64,000 bases of DNA, taken from positions 62,001 to 126,000 of the forward strand of contig FO203512.1 of the NCBI GenBank assembly GCA_000967895.1, written 5' to 3'. Position numbers and translations under genes: made by a program. The stretch comes from Oleispira antarctica RB-8 (GTDB lineage: Bacteria; Pseudomonadota; Gammaproteobacteria; Pseudomonadales; Oceanobacteraceae). Each line of letters starts with the position of its first letter. Positions within the stretch are counted from its first letter, which is position 1. A model generated the notes under the pieces. The model was not told the DNA's origin, ran no database searches, and worked only from the letters and a program-made list of their open reading frames with translations. Positions 56,785 through 64,000 of this stretch are shown in pieces.

Positions 56785-56809
56785 CAGAGCCTACTTATGG
56801 CAGGCTCTG
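56785..56809 (-). other. Second hairpin between ahcY and metF
   Basis: A perfect 8-bp stem cagagcct (56785-56792) / aggctctg (56802-56809) with a nine-base loop, just upstream (in the transcript) of the T-run terminator. It could be part of a regulatory leader or stabilise the ahcY mRNA end. It does not match the S-adenosylhomocysteine riboswitch core. Confidence 0.5.
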
Positions 56810-56863
56810 ATGCTACTCATTTAAATAAAGAATAAGTAGGGTACGAATCTTTAGTACTTAATA

Positions 56864-58261
56864 TTAGTACTTATAAGACTCTGGCTTGTAAGGGCCTTCA
56901 ACTGGAACATTGATGTAGTCAGCTTGCTCTTGAGTCAGCGTCGTCAAAACGCCACCAAAACCAGCAACCATGTCAGCAGCCACTTCTTCGTCTAGTTTCT
57001 TAGGAAGAACACGAACGTAGATGTTTTCAGCTTTATCAGCTTCTGCAAGATCAGCAAATTTAGCATCCCAAAGATACATCTGAGCCAATACCTGGTTAGC
57101 GAAAGAACCATCCATGATACGGCTTGGGTGACCTGTTGCGTTACCTAGGTTAACCAAACGGCCTTCCGAAAGAAGGATCAAATGATCGTTGCCTTCGCCA
57201 CGAATTACCTTATGAACCTGTGGTTTAACTTCTAACCATTCCCAGTTTTCACGCATGAACGCCGTATCGATTTCGTTATCGAAGTGACCAATGTTACTAA
57301 CAACCGCGCCAGACTTAAGTGCTTGCAGCATGTTCTTATCACATACGTTGGCGTTGCCGGTCGTAGTAACAATCAAATCAGTCTTAGAAAGAAGATCTTT
57401 GTTGATGCCTTCCATCGTTCCAGTATTGATACCGTCGATGTAAGGAGAAACCACTTCAAAGCCGTCCATGCAGGCTTGCATTGCACAGATAGGATCGATT
57501 TCAGAAACACGAACAATCATGCCTTCTTGGTTCAGCGATTGAGCAGAACCTTTACCTACGTCACCGTAACCGATAACCAAGGCTTTCTTACCCGCAAGAA
57601 GGTGGTCAGTACCACGCTTGATCGCATCGTTCAAAGAATGACGACAGCCATATTTGTTATCGTTCTTAGATTTCGTAACTGCATCGTTTACGTTGATGGC
57701 TGGAACTTTAAGTTCGCCTTTTTCCATCATTTCTAATAAACGGTGAACACCGGTAGTCGTTTCTTCAGAAATACCGTGAATAGCAGGTAGCATCTGAGGG
57801 AACTTGTTATGAACCATTTCAGTTAAGTCACCACCATCATCAAGAATGATGTTGGCATCCCAAACTTTGTCAGAACCCGTTGTCGCCAAAATAGTCTGTT
57901 CAATACACCACAAAAATTCTTCGTCTGTTTCGCCTTTCCAAGCAAAAACAGGAACGCCAGCAGCGGCAACCGCAGCAGCAGCGTGGTCTTGTGTAGAAAA
58001 GATGTTGCAAGAAGACCAGCGAACTTCAGCGCCAAGGTCGACTAACGTTTCAATCAATACAGCAGTCTGGATAGTCATGTGGATACAACCCATGATCTTC
58101 GCGCCCGCTAAAGGTTGTGCTTCTTTATACTTAGCACGCAATGCCATCAATGCAGGCATTTCGCCTTCAGCGATATCAATTTCCATGCGGCCCCAAGCAG
58201 CATCAGCAGCAAAGGCTTCAGCCGTTTTAGCGGCAACGCTATAATCTGTAAATGTAGTCAT
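56864..58261 (-). CDS. ahcY: S-adenosylhomocysteine hydrolase
   Basis: A 465-residue NAD-dependent enzyme splitting S-adenosylhomocysteine to adenosine and homocysteine. Substrate-domain motifs: [20 protein letters not shown] and [18 protein letters not shown]-binding: [19 protein letters not shown] near residue 245. The C-terminus ends [13 protein letters not shown] with the conserved lysine and tyrosine. The start is the ATG at 58261; a TTG five codons earlier is unlikely. It follows metK by 46 bp. Confidence 0.98.
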   Translation of the reverse strand: MTTFTDYSVAAKTAEAFAADAAWGRMEIDIAEGEMPALMALRAKYKEAQPLAGAKIMGCIHMTIQTAVLIETLVDLGAEVRWSSCNIFSTQDHAAAAVAAAGVPVFAWKGETDEEFLWCIEQTILATTGSDKVWDANIILDDGGDLTEMVHNKFPQMLPAIHGISEETTTGVHRLLEMMEKGELKVPAINVNDAVTKSKNDNKYGCRHSLNDAIKRGTDHLLAGKKALVIGYGDVGKGSAQSLNQEGMIVRVSEIDPICAMQACMDGFEVVSPYIDGINTGTMEGINKDLLSKTDLIVTTTGNANVCDKNMLQALKSGAVVSNIGHFDNEIDTAFMRENWEWLEVKPQVHKVIRGEGNDHLILLSEGRLVNLGNATGHPSRIMDGSFANQVLAQMYLWDAKFADLAEADKAENIYVRVLPKKLDEEVAADMVAGFGGVLTTLTQEQADYINVPVEGPYKPESYKY

Positions 58262-58307
58262 ATTCTTTCTCTTCAATTCTATTAAATTAGATAGCTATTA
58301 ATTCGGA

Positions 58308-59519
58308 CTATACGTTTGCTGCAGCTTTCAGTGCATCAATCTTATCAGTACGTTCCCAAGTGAAAGCAGTGAAAGTCTTAGACTTCTTCTCACCACGATC
58401 TTCATATTCGTACGTATGTTCAAATGGCTCGCGACCAAAGTGACCATAAGCCGCTGTGATTTGATACATAGGATTCAATAACTCTAGCTGGTTCTGAATA
58501 GCGTATGGACGCAGGTCAAAAACTTCACGAATTACTTTCGCCAACTCGATATCTGTAATTTTGCCAGTACCAAATGTATTCACAGAAATCGACGTAGGCT
58601 CTGCAACACCAATCGCGTAAGACACTTGAATTTCGCAACGTTCAGCCAGTTCAGCGGCAACGATATTTTTGGCTACATAACGACCCATGTAAGCGGCAGA
58701 GCGATCTACTTTTGAAGGATCTTTGCCCGAGAAAGCACCGCCGCCGTGACGTGCCATGCCGCCATACGTATCAACAATGATCTTACGACCAGTAAGACCT
58801 GCATCACCAACAGGTCCGCCGATAACGAATTTACCCGTTGGGTTAATGTGGTAAAGCGTATCTTCGGTTAACCATTCAGCGGGTAAAACATGCTTAATAA
58901 TATTTTCTAAAACCGCTTCGCGTAAATCTTCTAGAGAAATACTTGGGTCATGCTGAGTCGAAAGAACAACGGCATCTACTTTAGGCTGGTCGCCCTCGTA
59001 GTTAATCGTTACCTGAGACTTAGCATCTGGGCGTAACCAAGCAAGAGTGCCATTACGACGCAATTCCGCTTGGCGCTGAACCAATAGGTGCGCGTAATAA
59101 ACAGGGGCAGGCATTAACGATTCAGTTTCGTTAGTCGCATAACCAAACATTAAGCCTTGGTCACCGGCGCCCTGATCTTCTGGTTTAGCACGGTCAACAC
59201 CTTGGTTAATATCTACCGACTGCTTACCAATGCCGTTAAGTACGGCGCACGTTGCGCCATCAAAACCGACATCAGAGCTGTTATAACCAATGCCTGTAAT
59301 TACATCACGTACGATGTCTTCAAGGTCTACATAACAAGACGTTGTTACTTCGCCAGCAACAATCGCCATGCCGGTTTTAACCATAGTCTCTACCGCAACC
59401 CGTGCGTGTGGATCGCGGGCAATAATGGCGTCCAGAACCGCATCAGAAATCTGATCGGCCACTTTATCTGGGTGTCCTTCTGAAACGGACTCAGACGTAA
59501 AAATCGAATATTCGCTCAT
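58308..59519 (-). CDS. metK: S-adenosylmethionine synthetase
   Basis: A 403-residue enzyme forming S-adenosylmethionine from methionine and ATP. Motifs: [36 protein letters not shown], the [20 protein letters not shown]-loop-like stretch, and IGVAEPTSI. All are intact and length is slightly above E. coli (384). AGGAGA precedes the ATG. It is the second gene of the sahR operon, 50 bp after sahR. Confidence 0.98.
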   Translation of the reverse strand: MSEYSIFTSESVSEGHPDKVADQISDAVLDAIIARDPHARVAVETMVKTGMAIVAGEVTTSCYVDLEDIVRDVITGIGYNSSDVGFDGATCAVLNGIGKQSVDINQGVDRAKPEDQGAGDQGLMFGYATNETESLMPAPVYYAHLLVQRQAELRRNGTLAWLRPDAKSQVTINYEGDQPKVDAVVLSTQHDPSISLEDLREAVLENIIKHVLPAEWLTEDTLYHINPTGKFVIGGPVGDAGLTGRKIIVDTYGGMARHGGGAFSGKDPSKVDRSAAYMGRYVAKNIVAAELAERCEIQVSYAIGVAEPTSISVNTFGTGKITDIELAKVIREVFDLRPYAIQNQLELLNPMYQITAAYGHFGREPFEHTYEYEDRGEKKSKTFTAFTWERTDKIDALKAAANV

Positions 59520-59569
59520 ACTATCTCCTAATCTAACTAGGCCTATTAATCTATATACGCTCTATGGCC

Positions 59570-60583
59570 TTATGCCGCAGCGCGCCGGAATGTTCTGAAT
59601 TGGATTTGGAATCCATTTCGTAAAGCTAAAAACTGTGTTTGCTCTTCTATTAACTGAGCTTCTTTGGCCCAGCTGGTTAAATCTTCAGGAGCAAACCCTA
59701 ACCACAGATCACCGCAAGATTCACGGGCCCATACTTGGTCGTGGGCACACAAATCGGTAATTAATAAACAACCACCGGGCTTCAATAATTTGGCGCTGTG
59801 GTTAAAAATCTCTTTCGGTGCAGGTACGTGATGCAGCACCATATTGCAGGTGACTAAGTCGGCCTGTATCGCTTGATCTAACGCGATCTTGCAATCACCA
59901 AGAACTAACTCAATATTCTCTAAATTCTGCTCGGCCACTTTTAATCTGGCTTTTTTCAGCATGGCTTCTGATACATCTAAACCGATGACTTGCTGAAAAC
60001 GCTGACTCAATGCGTTAAGTAAATAACCTTCACCGGGGCCAATCTCTAACGCCGTACGCGTTTGCTGTAAATTTAGCGTAGCCACTAAATCTTCTAAGGT
60101 TTCGCCGTATTGTTCATGAGAGGCAATTAAGTCCTGTTTTTCATGAAACTCACTTGCGTGCTTAGTAAAAAACTCTTGTGAGTTCTTTGCTCGTTCTTGA
60201 TACAAGCCTTGTAAACGCTCGGTGATTATTTTTCCAGGCGCTAGTGTATCTAAGGTACGAAATAAAACCTGAGTTAGATCAAACCAAGCCGGATTAGGAT
60301 TTCCTGCATTTACATTTAATAGTGAGCGGCGGTAAAAAATTGAGTTGCCTTCGCGTCTAGTCGTCACCAAGCCTGCATTTGCTAGAATTTTTAAATGATG
60401 ACTCATACTGCTTTGCTTGATCTCAAACAGCTCACACAACTCTAAAACCCCGAAAGAGCCTTCGCCTAAAATACGTAAAATATTCAGACGTAATGGGTCA
60501 GCGCTGGCTTTGGTATGAGCCGCTAAGGCATCAATATTGGTCGCTGTATTTGAAACTAGGTTTAAGGCTTTTGTATCTAACAT
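59570..60583 (-). CDS. sahR: SahR-like ArsR-family regulator fused to a SAM-dependent methyltransferase domain
   Basis: A 337-residue two-domain protein. Residues about 20-105 form an ArsR winged helix: ADPLRLNILRILGEGSFGVL, then CELFEIKQSSMSHHLKILAN and the REGNSIFYRRS wing. Residues about 150-330 are a class I methyltransferase with ALEIGPGEGYLLNALSQ as the SAM/SAH motif. SahR is a described S-adenosylhomocysteine-responsive repressor of methionine-cycle genes, and the neighbours metK, ahcY and metF fit exactly. The ATG at 60583 has no Shine-Dalgarno and lies 17 bases from the operator, so the mRNA may have a very short or no leader. Confidence 0.93.
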   Translation of the reverse strand: MLDTKALNLVSNTATNIDALAAHTKASADPLRLNILRILGEGSFGVLELCELFEIKQSSMSHHLKILANAGLVTTRREGNSIFYRRSLLNVNAGNPNPAWFDLTQVLFRTLDTLAPGKIITERLQGLYQERAKNSQEFFTKHASEFHEKQDLIASHEQYGETLEDLVATLNLQQTRTALEIGPGEGYLLNALSQRFQQVIGLDVSEAMLKKARLKVAEQNLENIELVLGDCKIALDQAIQADLVTCNMVLHHVPAPKEIFNHSAKLLKPGGCLLITDLCAHDQVWARESCGDLWLGFAPEDLTSWAKEAQLIEEQTQFLALRNGFQIQFRTFRRAAA

Positions 60584-60600
60584 GCGGGCAGTTTAACAGA

Positions 60601-60640
60601 AACTAAACCTATATCAATTTATTTTGATATAGGTTTAGTT
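60601..60640 (-). promoter_or_regulatory. Probable SahR operator, perfect 17-bp inverted repeat
   Basis: Arms aactaaacctatatcaa (60601-60617) and its exact complement (60624-60640) separated by tttatt. The inner core ATATCAA...TTGATAT resembles the SahR motif as I recall it. On the minus strand TTGATA (60617-60612) followed 16 bases later by TAAACT (60595-60590) could be the promoter, so a bound dimer would cover the -35 region. It is a DNA site rather than a terminator, as no T-run follows. Confidence 0.8.
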
Positions 60641-60670
60641 GGTTGGGGAGGATCTAACAGTGATATGAGA

Positions 60671-61573
60671 TTAAAGAACAACTTTCCCGCTCATTGTATG
60701 CGTGATAATGCATCTTTTAATCTCTCCATTCTCTTCATTGGTGTAAGTTAAATGTTTGGTGCCATAAGAAGATACTGCTCCAGTTTCGAAGTTGGTTTTG
60801 TATACCAAATAGTCTTCGTAGTCATTACGTTCGTCACCGATATAAAACGTATCCCCCTTTGCATCCTCATAAACTTCGCCAGTTCTTGCGTGTATGCTTT
60901 TAAGGTGGTATCCATCTTTCCAGTTCATTACGCTATAGCTGTGGTAAGCGTCTGAATAAATTTGTGTCTCGATAAATTCTGATCTTTCATTGAGGATTTC
61001 GCATTCTTTTTCCTCTTCATAGTTTTCAGAGACCAAATAGGAGTCAGGATGTACAAGAATAGGAGCTATGAAGCGATTCCCATTAATTAGAGTTAATTTG
61101 AAATCGGCGGCTTCTTCGGGGGATGTAACTTCTATGCTGTAGATTGATCCTTGCTCAACGGTAAAATAAAGAGATTTAAAATAAATTGTTTCTTCAGACT
61201 CATTAGGGGAAGGCGCCTCGATCCTACCTTGACCCTCTAGCGCGGTTGAATCACTGTTATTTGTTACTGAAAATACTACATTAGAATCTGTGCTGGCAGA
61301 AAATAGAGTCATCAACCCCGTATTTTCTGCGGTAAAGGTTAGATTTACTGAACTGTCTTCTAAAATACTTCCACTGGCTTCGGTATTAAGAGACAAACTA
61401 TCACCTTCGGTGACAGAAATTTTTTCTAGGTCAGGCAGGGTTTGAGGGCCTCGAAGATTTTGACTGAATTCAGTCTTGATGGATGCTCTTGGTGATCCGC
61501 TTTTATTGCTCGATTCACCGCCACAGGCAATTAATCCCAAACTCAAAAGAGAGATAGTAATTCCGTTTTTCAT
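60671..61573 (-). CDS. Orphan predicted lipoprotein
   Basis: A 300-residue protein with a lipoprotein signal: MKNGITISLLSLGLIACGGE, with cysteine 17 in the lipobox. After a short S-, N- and G-rich tether, residues about 45-170 look beta-rich (repeated T/S-rich strands such as SVNLTFTAENTGLMTLFSAS), like a small carbohydrate-binding or pre-peptidase-type domain. The C-terminal part has two cysteines (KECEIL and IKRCIITH) that could form a disulfide. I do not recognise a family. AAGGA precedes the ATG. It lies alone between sahR and tkt, in a place where close relatives usually have no gene. Confidence 0.82.
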   Translation of the reverse strand: MKNGITISLLSLGLIACGGESSNKSGSPRASIKTEFSQNLRGPQTLPDLEKISVTEGDSLSLNTEASGSILEDSSVNLTFTAENTGLMTLFSASTDSNVVFSVTNNSDSTALEGQGRIEAPSPNESEETIYFKSLYFTVEQGSIYSIEVTSPEEAADFKLTLINGNRFIAPILVHPDSYLVSENYEEEKECEILNERSEFIETQIYSDAYHSYSVMNWKDGYHLKSIHARTGEVYEDAKGDTFYIGDERNDYEDYLVYKTNFETGAVSSYGTKHLTYTNEENGEIKRCIITHTMSGKVVL

Positions 61574-62181
61574 TTTTTAATCCTTTAATAAAATGTTGAT
61601 AATAGAAAACATATTGGCAATTTAAGTCTTAGCAACAATATGATTAATGCGCGGGTGCGTAAATGTTAAGGTATGTAAAGTAAATGTAATAGTAGGATTG
61701 CGGGTAGGTTAAAACTATTAGTTTGACGGTTTAATTGTTTAGAAGCTTGCTTTGTAATGTTTACTGGATAGTGATAATAGGAAAGCTAATACGAGGAATG
61801 TGTTCGAGTGACAATCCTCTTACAATCGATAAGTATTTTATGGTATTACAGAGCAATGCTGGCTCGTATATGAACTGGCTGAATGTAGAATACTCTATGA
61901 TGTTGTTAATACTATCGTGATATTTAAAAAGAGAGTCACTTAAACGACAATACTAACGCTCAAGTTGTTCGATACTAGGGGCTATCTATTCGCCTCAGCC
62001 CTTGCCCAAATTGACCAATTAAGCGACAATAGCGCGCCATTTTTATACGTTTGATTGGCTGTCTAGTTCAGTGCATTGTGAAAGCAGGTACATGAAATCA
62101 GTTGAGTCAGGCGTCGAATGCTAATCTTAGAAACTAGCATCAACCCTCATTTAAAAACCGTAATAGCCGGAGAGTCATTTC
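61574..62181. other. 608-bp non-coding interval before transketolase
   Basis: No convincing gene. It must contain the promoters of the lipoprotein gene (leftward) and transketolase (rightward). A TTGCCC (62003-62008) / GACAAT (62026-62031) pair with 17-bp spacing is a weak promoter candidate for tkt. A small hairpin (atgcta 62118-62123, tagcat 62135-62140) lies in the presumed tkt leader. Elsewhere the sequence is AT-rich without repeats. Confidence 0.5.
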
Positions 62182-64000
62182 ATGACATCACGTACAGAGC
62201 TTGCCAATGCAATTCGCGCACTGAGTATGGACGCCGTTCAGAAAGCCAAATCAGGTCACCCTGGTGCGCCAATGGGTATGGCTGATATTGCTGAAGTTCT
62301 ATGGAATGACTTTTTAAAGCACAATCCAGAGAACCCTGAATGGGCTGATCGCGACCGTTTCATCTTGTCGAACGGTCACGGTTCTATGTTGATCTACTCT
62401 CTTTTACACCTTTCGGGTTACGATCTTTCGATTGATGATCTGAAAAACTTCCGTCAGATGGATTCTAAAACTCCGGGGCACCCAGAGTACGGTTATGCTC
62501 CAGGCATAGAAACAACGACGGGCCCATTAGGCCAGGGTATTGCTAACGGTGTTGGTATGGCCGTTGCTGAGAAGGTTTTAGCCGCTCAGTTCAATAAGCC
62601 GGGTCACGATGTTGTTGATCACAATACCTACGTATTCATGGGCGATGGCTGCATGATGGAAGGTATCTCCCACGAAGCATGTTCTTTGGCGGGTACTTTA
62701 GGTCTAGGTAAGCTGATTGCTTTCTACGACGATAACGGCATTTCAATCGATGGTGAAGTTGAAGGTTGGTTCACTGATGATACAGTTCAACGCTTCCAGT
62801 CTTATGGCTGGCAGGTCATTCCGAAAGTAAATGGCCATGATCCAGAAGAGATCAAAGCTGCGATTGAAAACGCGAAAGAAAATACCGAACAACCGACTTT
62901 GATTTGCTGCAAAACTATTATTGGTTTTGGCTCACCGAACAAAGAAGGCAAAGAAGATTGTCACGGTGCTCCACTAGGTGATGACGAAATCGCATTAACG
63001 CGCGAACGTTTGGGCTGGAAGTACGGTGCTTTCGAAATCCCAGAAGATGTTTATAACGGTTGGGATGCTAAAATCACAGGCGTTGAAAAAGAAAGCAGCT
63101 GGAACGATAAATTCGCTGCTTATACTGCTGAGTTCCCTGAACTAGCCGCTGAATACAAGCGTCGTATGGCTGGTGAACTTCCTGCTGATTTCACCGCTCA
63201 TGCTGATGCTTACATCGCTGAGTGCCAAGAGAAAGGCGAAAGCATCGCTAGCCGTAAAGCATCTCAGAATACGTTGAATGCTTTTGGTCCTAAGCTTCCT
63301 GAATTCTTGGGTGGTTCTGCTGATCTAGCTGGCTCTAACCTGACTTTGTGGAAAGGTTGTGAAGGCGTGAGTGCAGAAGACGCTTCTGGTAATTACATGT
63401 TTTATGGCGTTCGTGAGTTCGCCATGAGTGCGATGATGAACGGTATTGCTTTGCATAAGGGCTTCGTTCCTTACGGTGCAACTTTCTTAATGTTCATGGA
63501 ATACGCGCGTAACGCGGTTCGTATGGCAGCATTGATGAAGCAACGCGCTATTTTCGTTTATACCCACGATTCTATCGGTTTGGGTGAAGACGGCCCAACG
63601 CACCAGCCCGTTGAGCAGGTTGCTAGCTTACGTAATACACCGAACATGCACGCATGGCGTCCATGTGATGCGGTTGAATCGGCGGTTTCTTGGAAATCGG
63701 CGATTGAACGTTTTGACGGCCCAAGTGCATTGATCTTCTCTCGTCAGGGTTTACCACATCAAGAGCGTTCAACTCAGCAAGTTGCTGACATCGCGAAGGG
63801 TGCTTACATCCTGAAAGACAGTATTGGTACTCCTGAAGCTATCTTAATCGCGACCGGTTCTGAAGTGGGTCTAGCAATGGATGCAGCGAAAGAATTAGAA
63901 GCGAAAGGAAAGAACATTCGTGTTGTTTCTATGCCGTGTGCTGAAATCTTCTGCAAACAAGACGCCGCTTATATTGAATCAGTATTGCCAGCATCAGTAG
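62182..64000 (+). CDS. tkt: Transketolase (5' part, runs off the window)
   Basis: 606 codons are visible without a stop; the gene continues past the right edge (family length about 665). Thiamine-diphosphate motifs: [17 protein letters not shown] near residue 26, [17 protein letters not shown] near 112, the GDGCMMEG...[10 protein letters not shown] cofactor stretch near 155-190, and the pyrimidine-domain [18 protein letters not shown] near 470. It shuttles two-carbon units in the pentose phosphate pathway. GGAGAG precedes the ATG at 62182. The metK-sahR-tkt neighbourhood agrees with Pseudomonas, apart from the inserted lipoprotein. Confidence 0.97.
   Translation, partial: MTSRTELANAIRALSMDAVQKAKSGHPGAPMGMADIAEVLWNDFLKHNPENPEWADRDRFILSNGHGSMLIYSLLHLSGYDLSIDDLKNFRQMDSKTPGHPEYGYAPGIETTTGPLGQGIANGVGMAVAEKVLAAQFNKPGHDVVDHNTYVFMGDGCMMEGISHEACSLAGTLGLGKLIAFYDDNGISIDGEVEGWFTDDTVQRFQSYGWQVIPKVNGHDPEEIKAAIENAKENTEQPTLICCKTIIGFGSPNKEGKEDCHGAPLGDDEIALTRERLGWKYGAFEIPEDVYNGWDAKITGVEKESSWNDKFAAYTAEFPELAAEYKRRMAGELPADFTAHADAYIAECQEKGESIASRKASQNTLNAFGPKLPEFLGGSADLAGSNLTLWKGCEGVSAEDASGNYMFYGVREFAMSAMMNGIALHKGFVPYGATFLMFMEYARNAVRMAALMKQRAIFVYTHDSIGLGEDGPTHQPVEQVASLRNTPNMHAWRPCDAVESAVSWKSAIERFDGPSALIFSRQGLPHQERSTQQVADIAKGAYILKDSIGTPEAILIATGSEVGLAMDAAKELEAKGKNIRVVSMPCAEIFCKQDAAYIESVLPASV

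Noticed and set aside
56709-56863. Possible S-adenosylhomocysteine riboswitch near ahcY
   Set aside because: The interval is downstream of ahcY rather than upstream, and the conserved riboswitch core was not found; the hairpins fit terminator or mRNA structures.
57284-57736. Plus-strand open frame of 150 codons
   Set aside because: Shadow of ahcY, with no recognisable domain or ribosome site.
61735-61920. Plus-strand 61-codon frame before tkt
   Set aside because: Composition and residues look random, there is no Shine-Dalgarno and no recognisable motif.

Overview
The window is chromosomal DNA of a marine-type gammaproteobacterium, most likely from the Oceanospirillales (Oleispira/Bermanella/Thalassolituus-like). 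This rests on moderate to low GC, near-ubiquitous ATG starts with purine-rich Shine-Dalgarno sites, and long blocks of gene order that I recognise from Pseudomonas aeruginosa. These blocks are ftsE-ftsX-rpoH, pilU-pilT-yggS-proC-yggT-metX-metW-DUF4426-rdgB, pyrC'-pyrB-pyrR-ruvX-algH-tonB-gshB-pilG-pilH-pilI-pilJ-pilK-chpA-chpB-chpC, and metK-sahR-tkt. The species call is inference; no rRNA or tRNA gene is present to test it. Both ends are cut inside genes (ftsE on the left, transketolase on the right).

Layout. 0-12.3 kb holds housekeeping genes: cell division (ftsE, ftsX), the heat-shock sigma factor with a sigma-E-like promoter, rho, thioredoxin, the polyphosphate pair ppx/ppk in convergent orientation, a metal-site-variant hemB, a membrane/flavoprotein fusion and a YigI-type thioesterase. 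12.3-14.4 kb has a cold-shock gene with a long leader, and the RhlE helicase. 14.8-18.05 kb is a probable purine cluster: a BMP-family periplasmic binding protein, a 2-oxoglutarate/Fe(II) oxygenase and an adenine-deaminase-type amidohydrolase. 18.05-25.9 kb is the rdgB to pilU block (nucleotide sanitation, methionine and proline synthesis, PLP homeostasis, pilus retraction). A large membrane c-di-GMP enzyme (25.9-29.3 kb) follows the retraction ATPases. 29.3-35.0 kb runs leftward through pyrimidine synthesis (with a non-catalytic PyrC'), ruvX, algH, a TonB-like protein and glutathione synthetase.

35.2-48.2 kb is a complete Pil-Chp chemosensory operon for twitching and surface sensing: two CheY-like regulators, two CheW-like adaptors, a PilJ receptor, CheR- and CheB-like adaptation enzymes and a 2119-residue multi-Hpt CheA hybrid. 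It ends with a small predicted secreted helical protein. Only 45 bp later, with no visible terminator, begins an AT-rich surface-polysaccharide island (48.2-55.6 kb). It contains a pyruvyltransferase-like protein, a KpsS-like capsule protein, an O-antigen-ligase/polymerase-like membrane protein, a sialyltransferase-like glycosyltransferase, three different kinase-fold proteins (APH-like, WaaP/RfaY-like, YrbL-like), and a decayed gene for a ParB-like-domain protein of the kind found in LPS clusters.

55.9-60.6 kb is an S-adenosylmethionine cycle operon on the minus strand: sahR, metK, ahcY, metF. A perfect 17-bp inverted repeat just upstream of sahR is the probable SahR operator, and an intrinsic terminator lies between ahcY and metF. 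An orphan lipoprotein gene separates it from transketolase. The strongest leads for something undescribed are the polysaccharide/kinase island joined to the chemosensory operon, the three-gene purine cluster, and the decayed ParB-like gene. The rest is well-known biology with some notable local details. No CRISPR array, insertion sequence, prophage or RNA gene was recognised.
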